Source of the DNA: CAZTVF01 sp964616985
GTDB taxonomy: Bacteria; Planctomycetota; Phycisphaerae; SM23-33
Direction: 5' to 3'
DNA: 29,548 nt
NCBI GenBank assembly: GCA_964616985.1
Contig: CAZTVF010000066.1
Location: forward strand, 1-29,548
Shown: piece by piece, positions 1 through 7,379 of the stretch
Layout of the letters: every line of letters starts with the position of its first letter
Numbering within the stretch: the first letter of the stretch is position 1
Made by a program: the position numbers and the translations under genes
The notes under the pieces: model-generated
Seen by the model: only the letters and a program-made list of their open reading frames with translations
What the model was told of the DNA's origin: nothing
The model's database searches: none

Positions 1-561
1 GATGCTGGGGCCGAAACGCGCGCCCTCTTCGCCGCCCGAGACGCCCGTGCCGATGAACAGCAGGCCCTTGCTCTCGACGTACTGGGTTCGGCGGGTGCTG
101 TCGTTGAAGTTGCTGTTGCCGCCGTCGATGATGATGTCGCCCTTCTCCAGGTACGGCAGCAGCGTCTCGATGAACTCGTCGACCGGCCTGCCGGCCTTGA
201 CCATCAGCATGATCCGCCGCGGGCGCTTGAGCATCGACGCCAGTTCTTCGATCGAGTGGGCCCCGACGACCTTCGTGCCCTTGGCCTCGTTCTTGAGGAA
301 GTCATCGACCTTGCTGACGGTGCGGTTGTACACCGCCACCGTGAAGCCGTGATCGTTCATGTTCAGCACGAGGTTCTGGCCCATGACGGCTAGCCCGATC
401 AGGCCGATGTCGGCGACGGGCGCGACCTTGGCCGCCGCCTTCCTGGGCGCGGGCTTGGCCGCCTTCGCCTTCGTCGCCTTCTTCGGGGCCGCCTTCGCCT
501 TCATCGCGGGGGCCTTCTTGATCGTCGCCGTCCTGCCTGCTTTCTTCTTTGCCACTGCCAT
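1..561 (-). CDS. gnd: 6-phosphogluconate dehydrogenase (decarboxylating), N-terminal part, cut by window edge
   Basis: Oxidises 6-phosphogluconate to ribulose 5-phosphate and CO2 with NAD(P)+ in the pentose phosphate pathway, in the cytoplasm. The 187 visible codons run off the left edge in frame. After about 50 extra residues the family's Rossmann start appears (DIGLIGLAVMGQNL, residues 51-64), followed by MVKAG, the DGGN stretch and the signature GTGVSGGEEGA. These match the bacterial enzyme closely. The catalytic lysine region and the C-terminal helical domain lie outside the window. The start at 561 is supported by AAGGAG eight bases upstream. The oddity is the first 45 residues, with about 14 lysines plus alanine and proline (for example AAKPAPRKAAAK), resembling histone H1-type tails. 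Typical bacterial Gnd begins within a few residues of the Rossmann strand. The function of the tail is unknown. Confidence 0.95.
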   Translation of the reverse strand, partial: MAVAKKKAGRTATIKKAPAMKAKAAPKKATKAKAAKPAPRKAAAKVAPVADIGLIGLAVMGQNLVLNMNDHGFTVAVYNRTVSKVDDFLKNEAKGTKVVGAHSIEELASMLKRPRRIMLMVKAGRPVDEFIETLLPYLEKGDIIIDGGNSNFNDSTRRTQYVESKGLLFIGTGVSGGEEGARFGPSI

Positions 562-582
562 TGTCCGGACTCCTTCTTGGTT

Positions 583-602
583 GGAAACCATCGATGGTAT
601 CC
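583..602. promoter_or_regulatory. Near-perfect 20-bp palindrome upstream of gnd (possible operator)
   Basis: Nine of ten base pairs match around a central CG, with the perfect core ACCATCGATGGT at 587-598. It lies 21 bases upstream of the gnd start, between the gene and any promoter. The position and symmetry suit a repressor site of LacI-like type, but no regulator gene is nearby and the assignment is inference. Confidence 0.3.
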
Positions 603-677
603 ACTAGGCCGCGGATTTCAACTCTACGCTTGCGGATTTCGCCCACATGCCCGGGCGGGGGGCGCCGCCAGGTAGTG

Positions 678-887
678 GAGCAGGATTGCACGGATTAAGG
701 GATTACACGGAAGATGGAACACTTGGACCTACTTCCGGCAGCCTGGCTGCCACCTCCAGTCAACAGCCCCCGCCGCATTCCAAGTGCCCGGCATAGCGGG
801 ATTAAGACCGGGCATCGTTCTCTACTCTTCTATTTCTTCTTCTTCTGTTTCTTCTTCCTGTAATCCCGTAATCCGTTAATCCTGCTC
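678..887. repeat. Inverted-repeat-framed intergenic segment
   Basis: The arm at 678-713 and the reverse complement of 854-887 both read gagcaggatt..acggatta..gggattaca..ggaag. They differ only by a few substitutions and short indels. The 140 bases between them hold no supported gene. The right part (815-857) is a pyrimidine-rich run of TCT and TTC units. The whole 562-1091 space shows no convincing coding sequence. This is the first of several segments in the window built the same way. Confidence 0.7.
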
Positions 888-1077
888 TCTCTTCCCTCGC
901 ACGCGCCCCGTCCCGGGCAGCGCCACCGACCTTCATCGTGACCTTCATCGCGTTGACAATCCTATGCTGATCAGCTACAAGAGGCGCATCCGGAACAGAC
1001 GGCCTCCAGTCGGGGGCGCGGTCGGGCCAACGCAGCGGGGCGAGTGACTCCGTGGGACCTTCACCACGGCCTTTTCG

Positions 1078-1083
1078 TATAAT
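1078..1083 (+). promoter_or_regulatory. -10 box TATAAT placed 8 bases before the CDF start (leaderless candidate)
   Basis: A perfect TATAAT ends 8 bases before the ATG at 1092, so transcription would begin at or next to the start codon. No Shine-Dalgarno sequence is visible in those 8 bases. No good -35 hexamer is seen at 17 bases. Confidence 0.55.
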
Positions 1084-1091
1084 CATCAATC

Positions 1092-2129
1092 ATGGAACGC
1101 GACCAGAAAAAAGCCGCCGTCGCCTGGCTGTCGGTTATCTCCAACACGGTACTCGTCATCCTCAAGGTTGCCGTGGGCCTGCTCATCGGCTCGGTGTCCG
1201 TCATCTCCGAGGCCATCCACTCCGGCGTCGATCTGCTGGCCAGCATCATCGCACTGTTCGCCGTGCGAACCAGCGCCAAGCCCGCCGATCAAGACCACCC
1301 GTTCGGCCACGGCAAGTTCGAGAACGTCTCCGGCGCCATCGAGGCGTTGCTGATCTTCATTGCCGCGGCGTGGATCATCTACGAGGCCGTCCACAAACTG
1401 CTCACCCGCCCCGTGATCGAGACGCCCGGCTGGGGCGTGGGCGTGATGGCCATCTCGGCCGTCGCCAACTGGGTCGTCTCGCGAATGCTCTTCAAGGTCG
1501 GTAAGGAGACGGACTCCGTCGCCCTGCAGGCGGACGGGTGGCACCTGCGGACCGACGTCTACACCTCCCTGGGCGTCATGGTCGGCCTGGGCCTGATCTG
1601 GGCCGGCGACCTGCTGCTGCGGCCTCGCTTCACCGAGGCGCAGCTGGACGTGCTGCACTGGCTGGACCCCATCGCGGCCATCGTCGTCGCGTGCCTCATC
1701 GTCCACGCGGCCTGGCGGCTGACCCTCTCCTCCGCACGCGACCTGATGGACGTGAACCTGCCGGAGGAAGAGCGTGCGTGGATTCGCCGGATGTTGAGCG
1801 AGTTTGTGCCCGTGCTGCACGGCTACCACCGCATGCGGACGCGGAAGGCGGGGCACGAGAGATTCATTGACTTCCATATTTTCGTCGACAGCCGCATGAC
1901 CGTCGATGATTCGCACCGCCTCGCCCACGAGATCTCCCGCCGGATCGAGGAGCACTTCGAAGGCTCGAGCGTCACCGTCCACGTCGAGCCCTGCCGCGGC
2001 AACTGCGATCACGGCTGCCGCGAGGGCTGCCTGCTGGACCCCCAGCAGCAACAGGAGATCCGCGACGCCAAGGCCGCCGAGGCCGACGAAGTCAAGAACA
2101 CCTGGGTACGCGACGGATCCAAAGGGTAA
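1092..2129 (+). CDS. Cation diffusion facilitator (CDF) family transporter
   Basis: Proton-coupled efflux of divalent metals such as Zn, Fe, Cd or Mn across the inner membrane. The 345 residues have the usual CDF plan: about six membrane helices in residues 10-235, then a cytoplasmic ferredoxin-like domain. Both metal-site motifs are present: H43xxxD47 in TM2 and H151xxxD155 in TM5, along with the DQDHPFGHGK loop (66-75) typical of FieF/ZitB-like members. The HxxxD pairs, where FieF has DxxxD, point to Zn-type selectivity by analogy. The C-terminus carries an extra CX3CX3CX3C cluster (C301, C305, C309, C313) with a nearby His, which is not standard and may bind metal. The start follows TATAAT by only 8 bases with no ribosome site, so the mRNA is probably leaderless. 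Confidence 0.93.
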   Translation: MERDQKKAAVAWLSVISNTVLVILKVAVGLLIGSVSVISEAIHSGVDLLASIIALFAVRTSAKPADQDHPFGHGKFENVSGAIEALLIFIAAAWIIYEAVHKLLTRPVIETPGWGVGVMAISAVANWVVSRMLFKVGKETDSVALQADGWHLRTDVYTSLGVMVGLGLIWAGDLLLRPRFTEAQLDVLHWLDPIAAIVVACLIVHAAWRLTLSSARDLMDVNLPEEERAWIRRMLSEFVPVLHGYHRMRTRKAGHERFIDFHIFVDSRMTVDDSHRLAHEISRRIEEHFEGSSVTVHVEPCRGNCDHGCREGCLLDPQQQQEIRDAKAAEADEVKNTWVRDGSKG

Positions 2130-2296
2130 CGGCGAGGGCATTCCAACGCCAATGGGGTCAAACATCCCTGAAAAGCGAGCGGAGCCGGCCTCACGTGCAA
2201 CTGAAACGCGAGCGACCCGTGGACGCCAACATGGTTCCTCACCCTATCCCAATCTCGTGTAGCGCGGTAGAATGAATGCAGGAAAAGGGTCCGGCG

Positions 2297-3331
2297 ATGA
2301 ACCAACATGTGGTGACATTCCTGCTGGGCGAGGTGAACCACGACGTGCGGGGCGAGATGTTCAAGCCCGCCGCCGGCAAGAGCGCGCCCGAATACACCCA
2401 GCGGGCCATTCCGCGGCAGGTCAGCATCGGCCACGAGACCGTCCTGCTGGCCGGCAAGAACGTCACCTTTCACGTGGGCGGCTACCCGCCCGACGTGCTG
2501 CTGGTGCGGGCGACGATCGAGGTTGCGGACATCTTCGGCAAGGACGTCTTCGACATCGAGCGGCAGGCGCTCGAGCACGCCCAGCGGATCTTCAGTTCCT
2601 ACGCGGGCAACCCCGAGGCGTACGAAAACTACTCCGTCTTCACCATCGCCGGTTACGACGGCGAGCCCGAGCAATTCCTCGATCACGCCCCCCAGATGGC
2701 CGCCCTCCTCAAGAGCGAACGCATGGAACTCGACCCTCGCGAGGTGGACTATACGCTGCGGTGGCAGATCAAGTACGGCCGCAACGATCTGTCGATCATC
2801 GACTGGGACGGCGCGTTTCTGTTCGACCAGGAGGGCGACTTCGAGGAGGACATCGAGCTGCTGACGCTGGCGAACCTGCAGCTGCTGCGCCACCGCATCC
2901 TCGACCGCCAGCTCGACACGCGCCTCGAGGCCATGGGCGAACTGGTCGACCGCCCGTTCGGCCGCGGGCGCTGGGGGCCGTGGGCAGGCTTCCGCAGCAA
3001 GTTCCTCGTTCGCGACCTCATTGAGGTCATGAAGAACCGCATGCTCTCGATCTCTCAGCTGCAGCGGCTGGACCGCGAGATCAAGCTCATCGGCGACTGG
3101 TACTCCGCCCGCTTCTTCGAACTGGCGACAAACAAGTTCAAGCTCGACGATTGGCGGCAGTCCATTCTGGGCAAGCTCGACCTGCTGGAGGATATCTACT
3201 CCATCATCTCCGAGAACTTCGCCATCTCCTGGAAGAGCCGCGCCGAATGGGCCCAGATCATCCTGTTCTTCGTGCTGCAAGGCTTGTGGTTCTTCCTGAT
3301 CTACCTCGAACTGATTGCCATGAAGCATTAA
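2297..3331 (+). CDS. DUF155/RMD1-like protein with C-terminal membrane anchor
   Basis: Function not established. Residues around 165-300 resemble the conserved core of the RMD1/Sif2 (DUF155) family. This includes WDGAFLFD, an acidic stretch, LANLQLLRHRILDRQLD, and the late helical segment LIGDWYSARFFELATNKFK followed by KLDLLEDIYSIISENF. The last 25 residues hold a single hydrophobic helix (IILFFVLQGLWFFLIYLEL), so it is probably tail-anchored with the bulk in the cytoplasm. Fungal RMD1 family members are linked to mitochondria and division-related roles; bacterial roles are undefined. I chose the ATG at 2297 (344 aa) because AGGAAAAGGG lies just upstream. An in-frame ATG at 2276 lacks such a site. 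It follows the CDF gene by 167 bases, so shared transcription is uncertain. Confidence 0.7.
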   Translation: MNQHVVTFLLGEVNHDVRGEMFKPAAGKSAPEYTQRAIPRQVSIGHETVLLAGKNVTFHVGGYPPDVLLVRATIEVADIFGKDVFDIERQALEHAQRIFSSYAGNPEAYENYSVFTIAGYDGEPEQFLDHAPQMAALLKSERMELDPREVDYTLRWQIKYGRNDLSIIDWDGAFLFDQEGDFEEDIELLTLANLQLLRHRILDRQLDTRLEAMGELVDRPFGRGRWGPWAGFRSKFLVRDLIEVMKNRMLSISQLQRLDREIKLIGDWYSARFFELATNKFKLDDWRQSILGKLDLLEDIYSIISENFAISWKSRAEWAQIILFFVLQGLWFFLIYLELIAMKH

Positions 3332-3669
3332 CCATTGCGGATTGCGGATTCGCGGATTGAGGACGCGACTGCCGGCAGGATAGGTTGCTCCAGCATGCGG
3401 AGGCGGTGATGAGACGAACAACCGTCCGTTCGGGCGGTTGTCCCGTAGCACGGCCATCTTGGCCGTGCGTCGCACGACCGTCTCGGTCGTGCAGCCTCTG
3501 GATCACCGGCCGGCATCGGCGTGCAGAACCCATCCCTTCGGGCCGGAACCTGCATGCCCTACAGCTGGCAATCGCGCGATTACGGATCTAGTAAGGACGC
3601 GGCTGCGAAGCTCTTCAATCCTCAATCCGCAACCTGCCTGCCGGCAGGCAGGTCCGCAATCCGCAATGG
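3332..3669. repeat. Intergenic segment framed by a perfect 17-bp inverted repeat
   Basis: The arm at 3332-3348 is the exact reverse complement of 3653-3669. It begins directly after the TAA of the upstream gene and ends two bases before the stop codon of the convergent beta-helix gene. Beyond the perfect arms the similarity continues (gcggattgagga at 3352-3363 and its complement near 3616-3628). In the right arm this is interrupted by a perfect 22-bp palindrome at 3632-3653 centred on GCCGGC. The words AATCCGCAATCCGCAAT recur at 27111-27127. No gene is supported here. Confidence 0.75.
3419..3492. repeat. Array of three tandem hairpins (REP-like)
   Basis: Three compact palindromes follow each other. 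3419-3440 has a 10-bp stem with one G-T pair. 3448-3468 is gcacggcca-tct-tggccgtgc. 3472-3492 is gcacgaccg-tct-cggtcgtgc. The last two have perfect 9-bp stems with the same TCT loop but partly different stems, so stem pairing is kept while sequence varies. The word CGTAGCACGG beside the second hairpin recurs, inverted, at 10503-10558. No T-tract follows, so these are not ordinary terminators. Confidence 0.75.
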
Positions 3670-3671
3670 CT

Positions 3672-5729
3672 TCACCTCGGCCCTACCTTGGATACATCGA
3701 ACGGCACGAAGCCTATCTTCGCCGCGGGTGAACCGTCGCGAAGGCGGAAGTCGCCCTTGGCGGGATTCACGAACAGGGGGTCGGCGATGAGCGAGCCCTT
3801 ATCGGCGCCAAAGGCCTGCCACTGGCGGAAGGTCTTGCCGGCAAAGAGCATCTTTCCGCCGCGGGCGTCGAAGTAGAGGTTGCGGGCGAAGTCGGCCTCC
3901 AGGGCCGAATACTGCCCGCCCAGCAGTTCACCCTGGTTGAAGTACACGATGTTGTTCTGGAAGTAGATCGTGTTGTGGCCTTCCACGCGGCTGCGCATCA
4001 CCTGCTTCTCGCGGCCGAGGGCGAAGATGTTGTTCCGCACCATGTTGTCGCGTCCGTAGTGCTGGTGGAAGCCCGCCGACTTGGTGCGGTAGGCGAGGTT
4101 GTTCTCGATGAGGATGTCGGTGGAGCCCTCGTCGGTGTAGATGGCCCAGCCGCCGTAGCCGCGGCTTTCGATGTCGTGGAAGACGTTGTTGCGGATGCGC
4201 GTGCCGCCCGAGACGCCCAGCGTGTAGATGCCGCCCATGTCGCTCAACACGCCGCGGCCGATGTCGTGCACGTGGTTGAACTCGATGATGTTGCCGTAGG
4301 CTTCGCTCTCGGCGTAGCCCCACGTCCAGCCCACCGAGATGCCGCTGTAGTCGAAGTTGTGGATGTGGCAGTGCAGCAGCTTGTTGCCGCTGGCGCGGCC
4401 GATGACGACGCCCACGCCGGTGTGCCACAAGTCGCCGCCGTGCGAGATCTCGCAGTCGGAGATCGTGTTCCGCACGCAGCCATGCCAGACCTTCACGCCG
4501 CCGGCGCCCAGGTCGCTGATCTCGCTGTGCAGGATGTCCACGTCGCTGCAGCCGGCCGTCAGTTCGATGCCGTAGCCGCCGCAGTGCGTGACGCGGCAGC
4601 GGCGGAACGTGCAGCGCTTGGCGTTGCGGAGGTTGACCGCCCCGGCGACGTGCACGGCCGACTGCGGCGTGGAGAGGCGTTCGGCGTCGCTGGGCGCCAC
4701 CCATTCATTGTGACTCAGGGTGATGCCTTCGAAGTGGATCTCGCGGGCCGGCTCGCCGGCGGGCGCGGGGTGGGTGGGGCTCTTTTTCGCCGGCGGCTGG
4801 ACGGGCGCCGTCTGGCCCTCGATGCGCAGCAGCTCGCTCAGCACGGGGGCGATCATCTCGGCCCGCTCAATTCGCTCACCTTCCAGCGGCAGGTAGTAGA
4901 CGACGCCGGCGGGGCGGTCGAGGTACCACTGGCCGGGCTCGTCGAGGCCCTCGAAGACGTTGTCGAGATAGTACTCGGCGTAGAGGTCGGGCAGGTAATC
5001 GTCGGTGAGGCGCAGGCGGCTGGGGGCCTCCATCGTGACCAGCCGCTGGGCAGTGTCGATGCTCTTGATCTTGCGGCGGGTGTCGATCCAGAAGTGCAGC
5101 ACGACGACGTTGACGTCCTGGATGTTGTGCGCGTCGGGGATGTCGCCGGCCTTGTAGATGAACGTGTCGGAGCCCTTGTTGTAGTTGTCCTGATGCGTGA
5201 TGCCCGGGGCGTTCTCCATCCGCAGCAGGCCCTTGTGCGGCCAGCGGGGGCGGCGGGCCCGGCGGCCGTTCACCCAGAGCTGGTGGAAGTTCCAGCGGCC
5301 GGACTTAACGGCGGGAATCTTCGCCATCCACGCCCGGCGGCCGTGGATCGTGGTCTCGACCAGGCCGGTGATTCGCCGCCCGCCGCTGAGGATGGGCTGC
5401 TCGCCCTCGTAGGCGGCGAAGGTGACGGGCGCCTGCGGCCGCAGCGGCGAGATCGTGGTGTTGGCCGTGCCCGTGCCGCTGTCGCGCGTGTCCAGCACCA
5501 GCGGCCGGGGGAGGAAGTACGTCCCGCCTCGCAGGACGATCCTCACCGGCTGGGCGAGGGGCTTGCGGCCCTTGATCTTCCGCAGCTCGCGCTGGGCGCG
5601 GTGGACCGTGGCGAACGGGCCATCGCTCTTCGCGCGGTTGGGTGCGGCCAGGCGGCCGGTCCAGCCGTCGTTGCCGGCGGGGGAGACGTAGAGGCATATT
5701 TCCTTCGGCGCTTCAGCGGTCTTTGACAT
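3672..5729 (-). CDS. Right-handed parallel beta-helix protein, pectate-lyase-like/GH141-like fold
   Basis: Probable carbohydrate-active or carbohydrate-binding protein of 685 residues; exact reaction unknown. Near the N-terminus stands the YVSPAGNDGWTGRL motif and a DGPFATVHRAQRELR segment, then VRIVLRGGTYFLPRPLVL and an ILSGGRRI segment. This is the usual opening of large beta-helix proteins such as GH141-type glycosidases. Residues about 330-640 show short repeated coils rich in N, G, I and H (for example NTISDCEISHGGD, NIIEFNHVHDIGRG, RIRNNVFHDIE, ILIENNLAYRT, MVRNNIFALG) typical of beta-helix rungs. The start at 5729 has AAAGGA upstream. No signal peptide is seen at this start, which is odd because such proteins are usually exported. 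No upstream in-frame start was found in the bases just before it. It stands alone, convergent with the DUF155 gene and divergent from ymdB. Confidence 0.85.
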   Translation of the reverse strand: MSKTAEAPKEICLYVSPAGNDGWTGRLAAPNRAKSDGPFATVHRAQRELRKIKGRKPLAQPVRIVLRGGTYFLPRPLVLDTRDSGTGTANTTISPLRPQAPVTFAAYEGEQPILSGGRRITGLVETTIHGRRAWMAKIPAVKSGRWNFHQLWVNGRRARRPRWPHKGLLRMENAPGITHQDNYNKGSDTFIYKAGDIPDAHNIQDVNVVVLHFWIDTRRKIKSIDTAQRLVTMEAPSRLRLTDDYLPDLYAEYYLDNVFEGLDEPGQWYLDRPAGVVYYLPLEGERIERAEMIAPVLSELLRIEGQTAPVQPPAKKSPTHPAPAGEPAREIHFEGITLSHNEWVAPSDAERLSTPQSAVHVAGAVNLRNAKRCTFRRCRVTHCGGYGIELTAGCSDVDILHSEISDLGAGGVKVWHGCVRNTISDCEISHGGDLWHTGVGVVIGRASGNKLLHCHIHNFDYSGISVGWTWGYAESEAYGNIIEFNHVHDIGRGVLSDMGGIYTLGVSGGTRIRNNVFHDIESRGYGGWAIYTDEGSTDILIENNLAYRTKSAGFHQHYGRDNMVRNNIFALGREKQVMRSRVEGHNTIYFQNNIVYFNQGELLGGQYSALEADFARNLYFDARGGKMLFAGKTFRQWQAFGADKGSLIADPLFVNPAKGDFRLRDGSPAAKIGFVPFDVSKVGPR

Positions 5730-5844
5730 GGGTTGTTCCTTTGGCGGCGTATGTTGACATCGGCGCGTGGCGGCGTCAACTGGCGTTCGAACGTTCGCCG
5801 CGAACGTGCCGTTGGATTTTGCTTTGTGCCCGCAGGGGGGTTTC

Positions 5845-5850
5845 TATAAT
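5845..5850 (+). promoter_or_regulatory. Likely -10 box (TATAAT) for the ymdB-like gene
   Basis: A perfect TATAAT lies 43 bases before the chosen ATG at 5894, in the divergent space between the beta-helix gene and ymdB. The -35 side is weak (TTGTGC at 5824-5829, 15-base spacing). A 10-bp palindrome CGAACGTTCG at 5788-5797, with a further partial copy at 5801-5806, could be an operator for either gene. Confidence 0.5.
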
Positions 5851-5893
5851 ACGGCCTGGATGGGAATCACTCTTCTACCTTAGAAATGAGCTT

Positions 5894-6733
5894 ATGCTGA
5901 TCAATATCCTCTGCATCGGCGACGTCGTGGGCAAGCCCGGCCGCGGGATGCTGGCCGACCACCTGCGGCGCGTCATCGTCGAGCGGAACATCGAATGCGT
6001 CGTGTGCAACGCCGAGAACATCGCCGCCGGCAGCGGCATCACGCCGCAGCTGTTCAATAAGCTCCTGCACTACGGCGTCGACGTGGTCACCCTGGGCGAT
6101 CACGTCTACCGCAAGCGAGAAATCACGATCAGCCTGCACAACTCCGACCGCATCGTAAGGCCGGCGAACCTGGTCGCCGCGGCCGCGGGCAAGCGTTGGA
6201 CCGTCGTGCCCGGCAAGAGCGGCAACTGCCGCATCGCGGTGGCCTGCATGCTGGGGCAGTTGTACATGGGCCAGTACAACTCGCCGTGGACGACCGCGGA
6301 AGAAATCATGGCCGAGATCCCCGCCGACGTGAAGGTCCGCGTGGTGGACTTCCACGCTGAGGCCTCCAGCGAGAAGATCGCGATGGGCTGGCACCTCAAC
6401 GGGCGGGCCAGCGTGGTCTTCGGCACGCACACGCACATCCCGACGGCCGACGCCCGTGTGCTGGACGGCGGCACGGCGTATATCTCCGACGTGGGCATGA
6501 CCGGCCCCTACGACGGCGTGCTGGGCCGCCGCAAGGATCGCGTGCTGGCCACCCTGTGCACGCAGATGCCCAACTACTTCGAAGTCTGCAACGGCGACCC
6601 CCGCCTCTGCGGCGTACTCGCCTCGGTTGATTCTGACACCGGCAAGGCCGTCGCCGTCGAGCGGTTCGAGATCGCCGGCCGAACCTCCGCCGACGAGGGC
6701 GGCGACGACGAAGGCGGCGGGGCGACGGAATAG
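5894..6733 (+). CDS. ymdB: YmdB-family metallophosphoesterase (TIGR00282-like)
   Basis: Predicted cytoplasmic di-metal phosphoesterase. The Bacillus homologue hydrolyses 2',3'-cyclic AMP and influences biofilm and sporulation decisions. The 279 residues match the family along their length. The metal ligands expected are D10 (CIGDVVGKPGRG), E41-N42 (NAENIAAG), H154 (VDFHAEASSEK), H179 and H181 (GTHTHIPTAD), and the late DVGMTGPYDGVLG motif is also present. One ligand differs: the family's usual GNHTWDKKE is GDHVYRKRE here, so Asn is replaced by Asp69. The last 15 residues form an acidic glycine-rich tail. The ATG at 5894 is chosen because MLINILCIGD is the family's natural start; the frame stays open upstream but lacks family similarity. 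The ribosome site is weak (a GAG a few bases before). Confidence 0.92.
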   Translation: MLINILCIGDVVGKPGRGMLADHLRRVIVERNIECVVCNAENIAAGSGITPQLFNKLLHYGVDVVTLGDHVYRKREITISLHNSDRIVRPANLVAAAAGKRWTVVPGKSGNCRIAVACMLGQLYMGQYNSPWTTAEEIMAEIPADVKVRVVDFHAEASSEKIAMGWHLNGRASVVFGTHTHIPTADARVLDGGTAYISDVGMTGPYDGVLGRRKDRVLATLCTQMPNYFEVCNGDPRLCGVLASVDSDTGKAVAVERFEIAGRTSADEGGDDEGGGATE

Positions 6734-6764
6734 GCGCCGGGCGCCACGGCGGGTGAGCGCGTAC

Positions 6765-6836
6765 CCCTCTCCCCTTGCGGGAGAGGGTGGCTCGCCGAAG
6801 GCGAGACGGGTGAGGGGGCCGAACGGCAAGCCGTCG
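6765..6836. repeat. Two-hairpin intergenic repeat downstream of ymdB
   Basis: Hairpin one is ccctctccc-cttgc-gggagaggg (6765-6787). Hairpin two is ctcgcc-gaa-ggcgag (6791-6805). They are followed by gccgaacggcaagccg (6818-6833), which is the same word, inverted, as the repeat at 18741-18811 and 28604-28627. The CCCTCTCCC...GGGAGAGGG plus GGCGAG arrangement resembles a dispersed element known from many bacterial genomes. No T-tract follows. Confidence 0.65.
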
Positions 6837-6973
6837 CCCAAGCCTTACTCCCACACCCGGCGATGTGACCTGGTCTTGTCGAGATTGTATTCCCTTTGCC
6901 CCTGCGGCCGGATCGCCTAAGATACGTTCAGGCTCGCGGGTTGCCCACACGCCCGCGGCCGTGGAGATTGATC

Positions 6974-7285
6974 ATGATGCAATGCAAGGATTGCGAGCTG
7001 TTCCAGCGTCAGCCGACGGGCGAGATCGCCTTCGGGTGCGATCCGTTCACGAACATCAAGGAGCCCGAGTGCTTGGCCAAGTGGCAGATCATCAAGATCA
7101 ACCAGATGGTGGCCGGCTACCAGGCGACGCTCGACTACTACCGCAAGCTCGCTCCCCTGCAGGAGAAGATGTTCAAGGTCGTCGAGCGCGAGATCGACGA
7201 GATGTCCGAGGGCGAGAAGTGGCGCCTCGCCGACGACAGCGACGGCCCCGGCGATGACGACGAACCCCAGGAGCCCAAGTGGTAG
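6974..7285 (+). CDS. Small four-cysteine protein of unknown function
   Basis: Not recognised as a characterised family. The 103 residues begin MMQCKDCELF and contain four cysteines, C4, C7, C22 and C33, in a CX2C-X14-C-X10-C spacing suited to a zinc or Fe-S site. A long helical stretch follows (IIKINQMVAGYQATLDYYRK to VVEREIDEMSEG), then an acidic tail (DDSDGPGDDDEP). No signal peptide or membrane helix is seen, so it is probably cytoplasmic. I chose the ATG at 6974 because GTGGAG precedes it and the Cys motif starts there; 26 upstream in-frame codons are arginine/proline-rich and look non-coding. A weak promoter may lie at 6896-6923 (TTGCCC, 16 bases, TAAGAT). Confidence 0.75.
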   Translation: MMQCKDCELFQRQPTGEIAFGCDPFTNIKEPECLAKWQIIKINQMVAGYQATLDYYRKLAPLQEKMFKVVEREIDEMSEGEKWRLADDSDGPGDDDEPQEPKW

Positions 7286-7379
7286 CCGATGGGGGACAGA
7301 GGCCACTGACCGTTGCCGTGGGGGACGCCAATCGAAACACTTCCCGCAATGTCCGCGCGCTCGCCTGGCGCGAACCGCA

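Noticed and set aside
2009..3475. 488-codon open frame on the minus strand
   Set aside because: Antisense to the DUF155-like gene and reaching into the repeat space; no ribosome site or motif.
3975..5726. 583-codon open frame on the plus strand
   Set aside because: Antisense to the beta-helix gene; valine/alanine/aspartate-rich shadow without family features.
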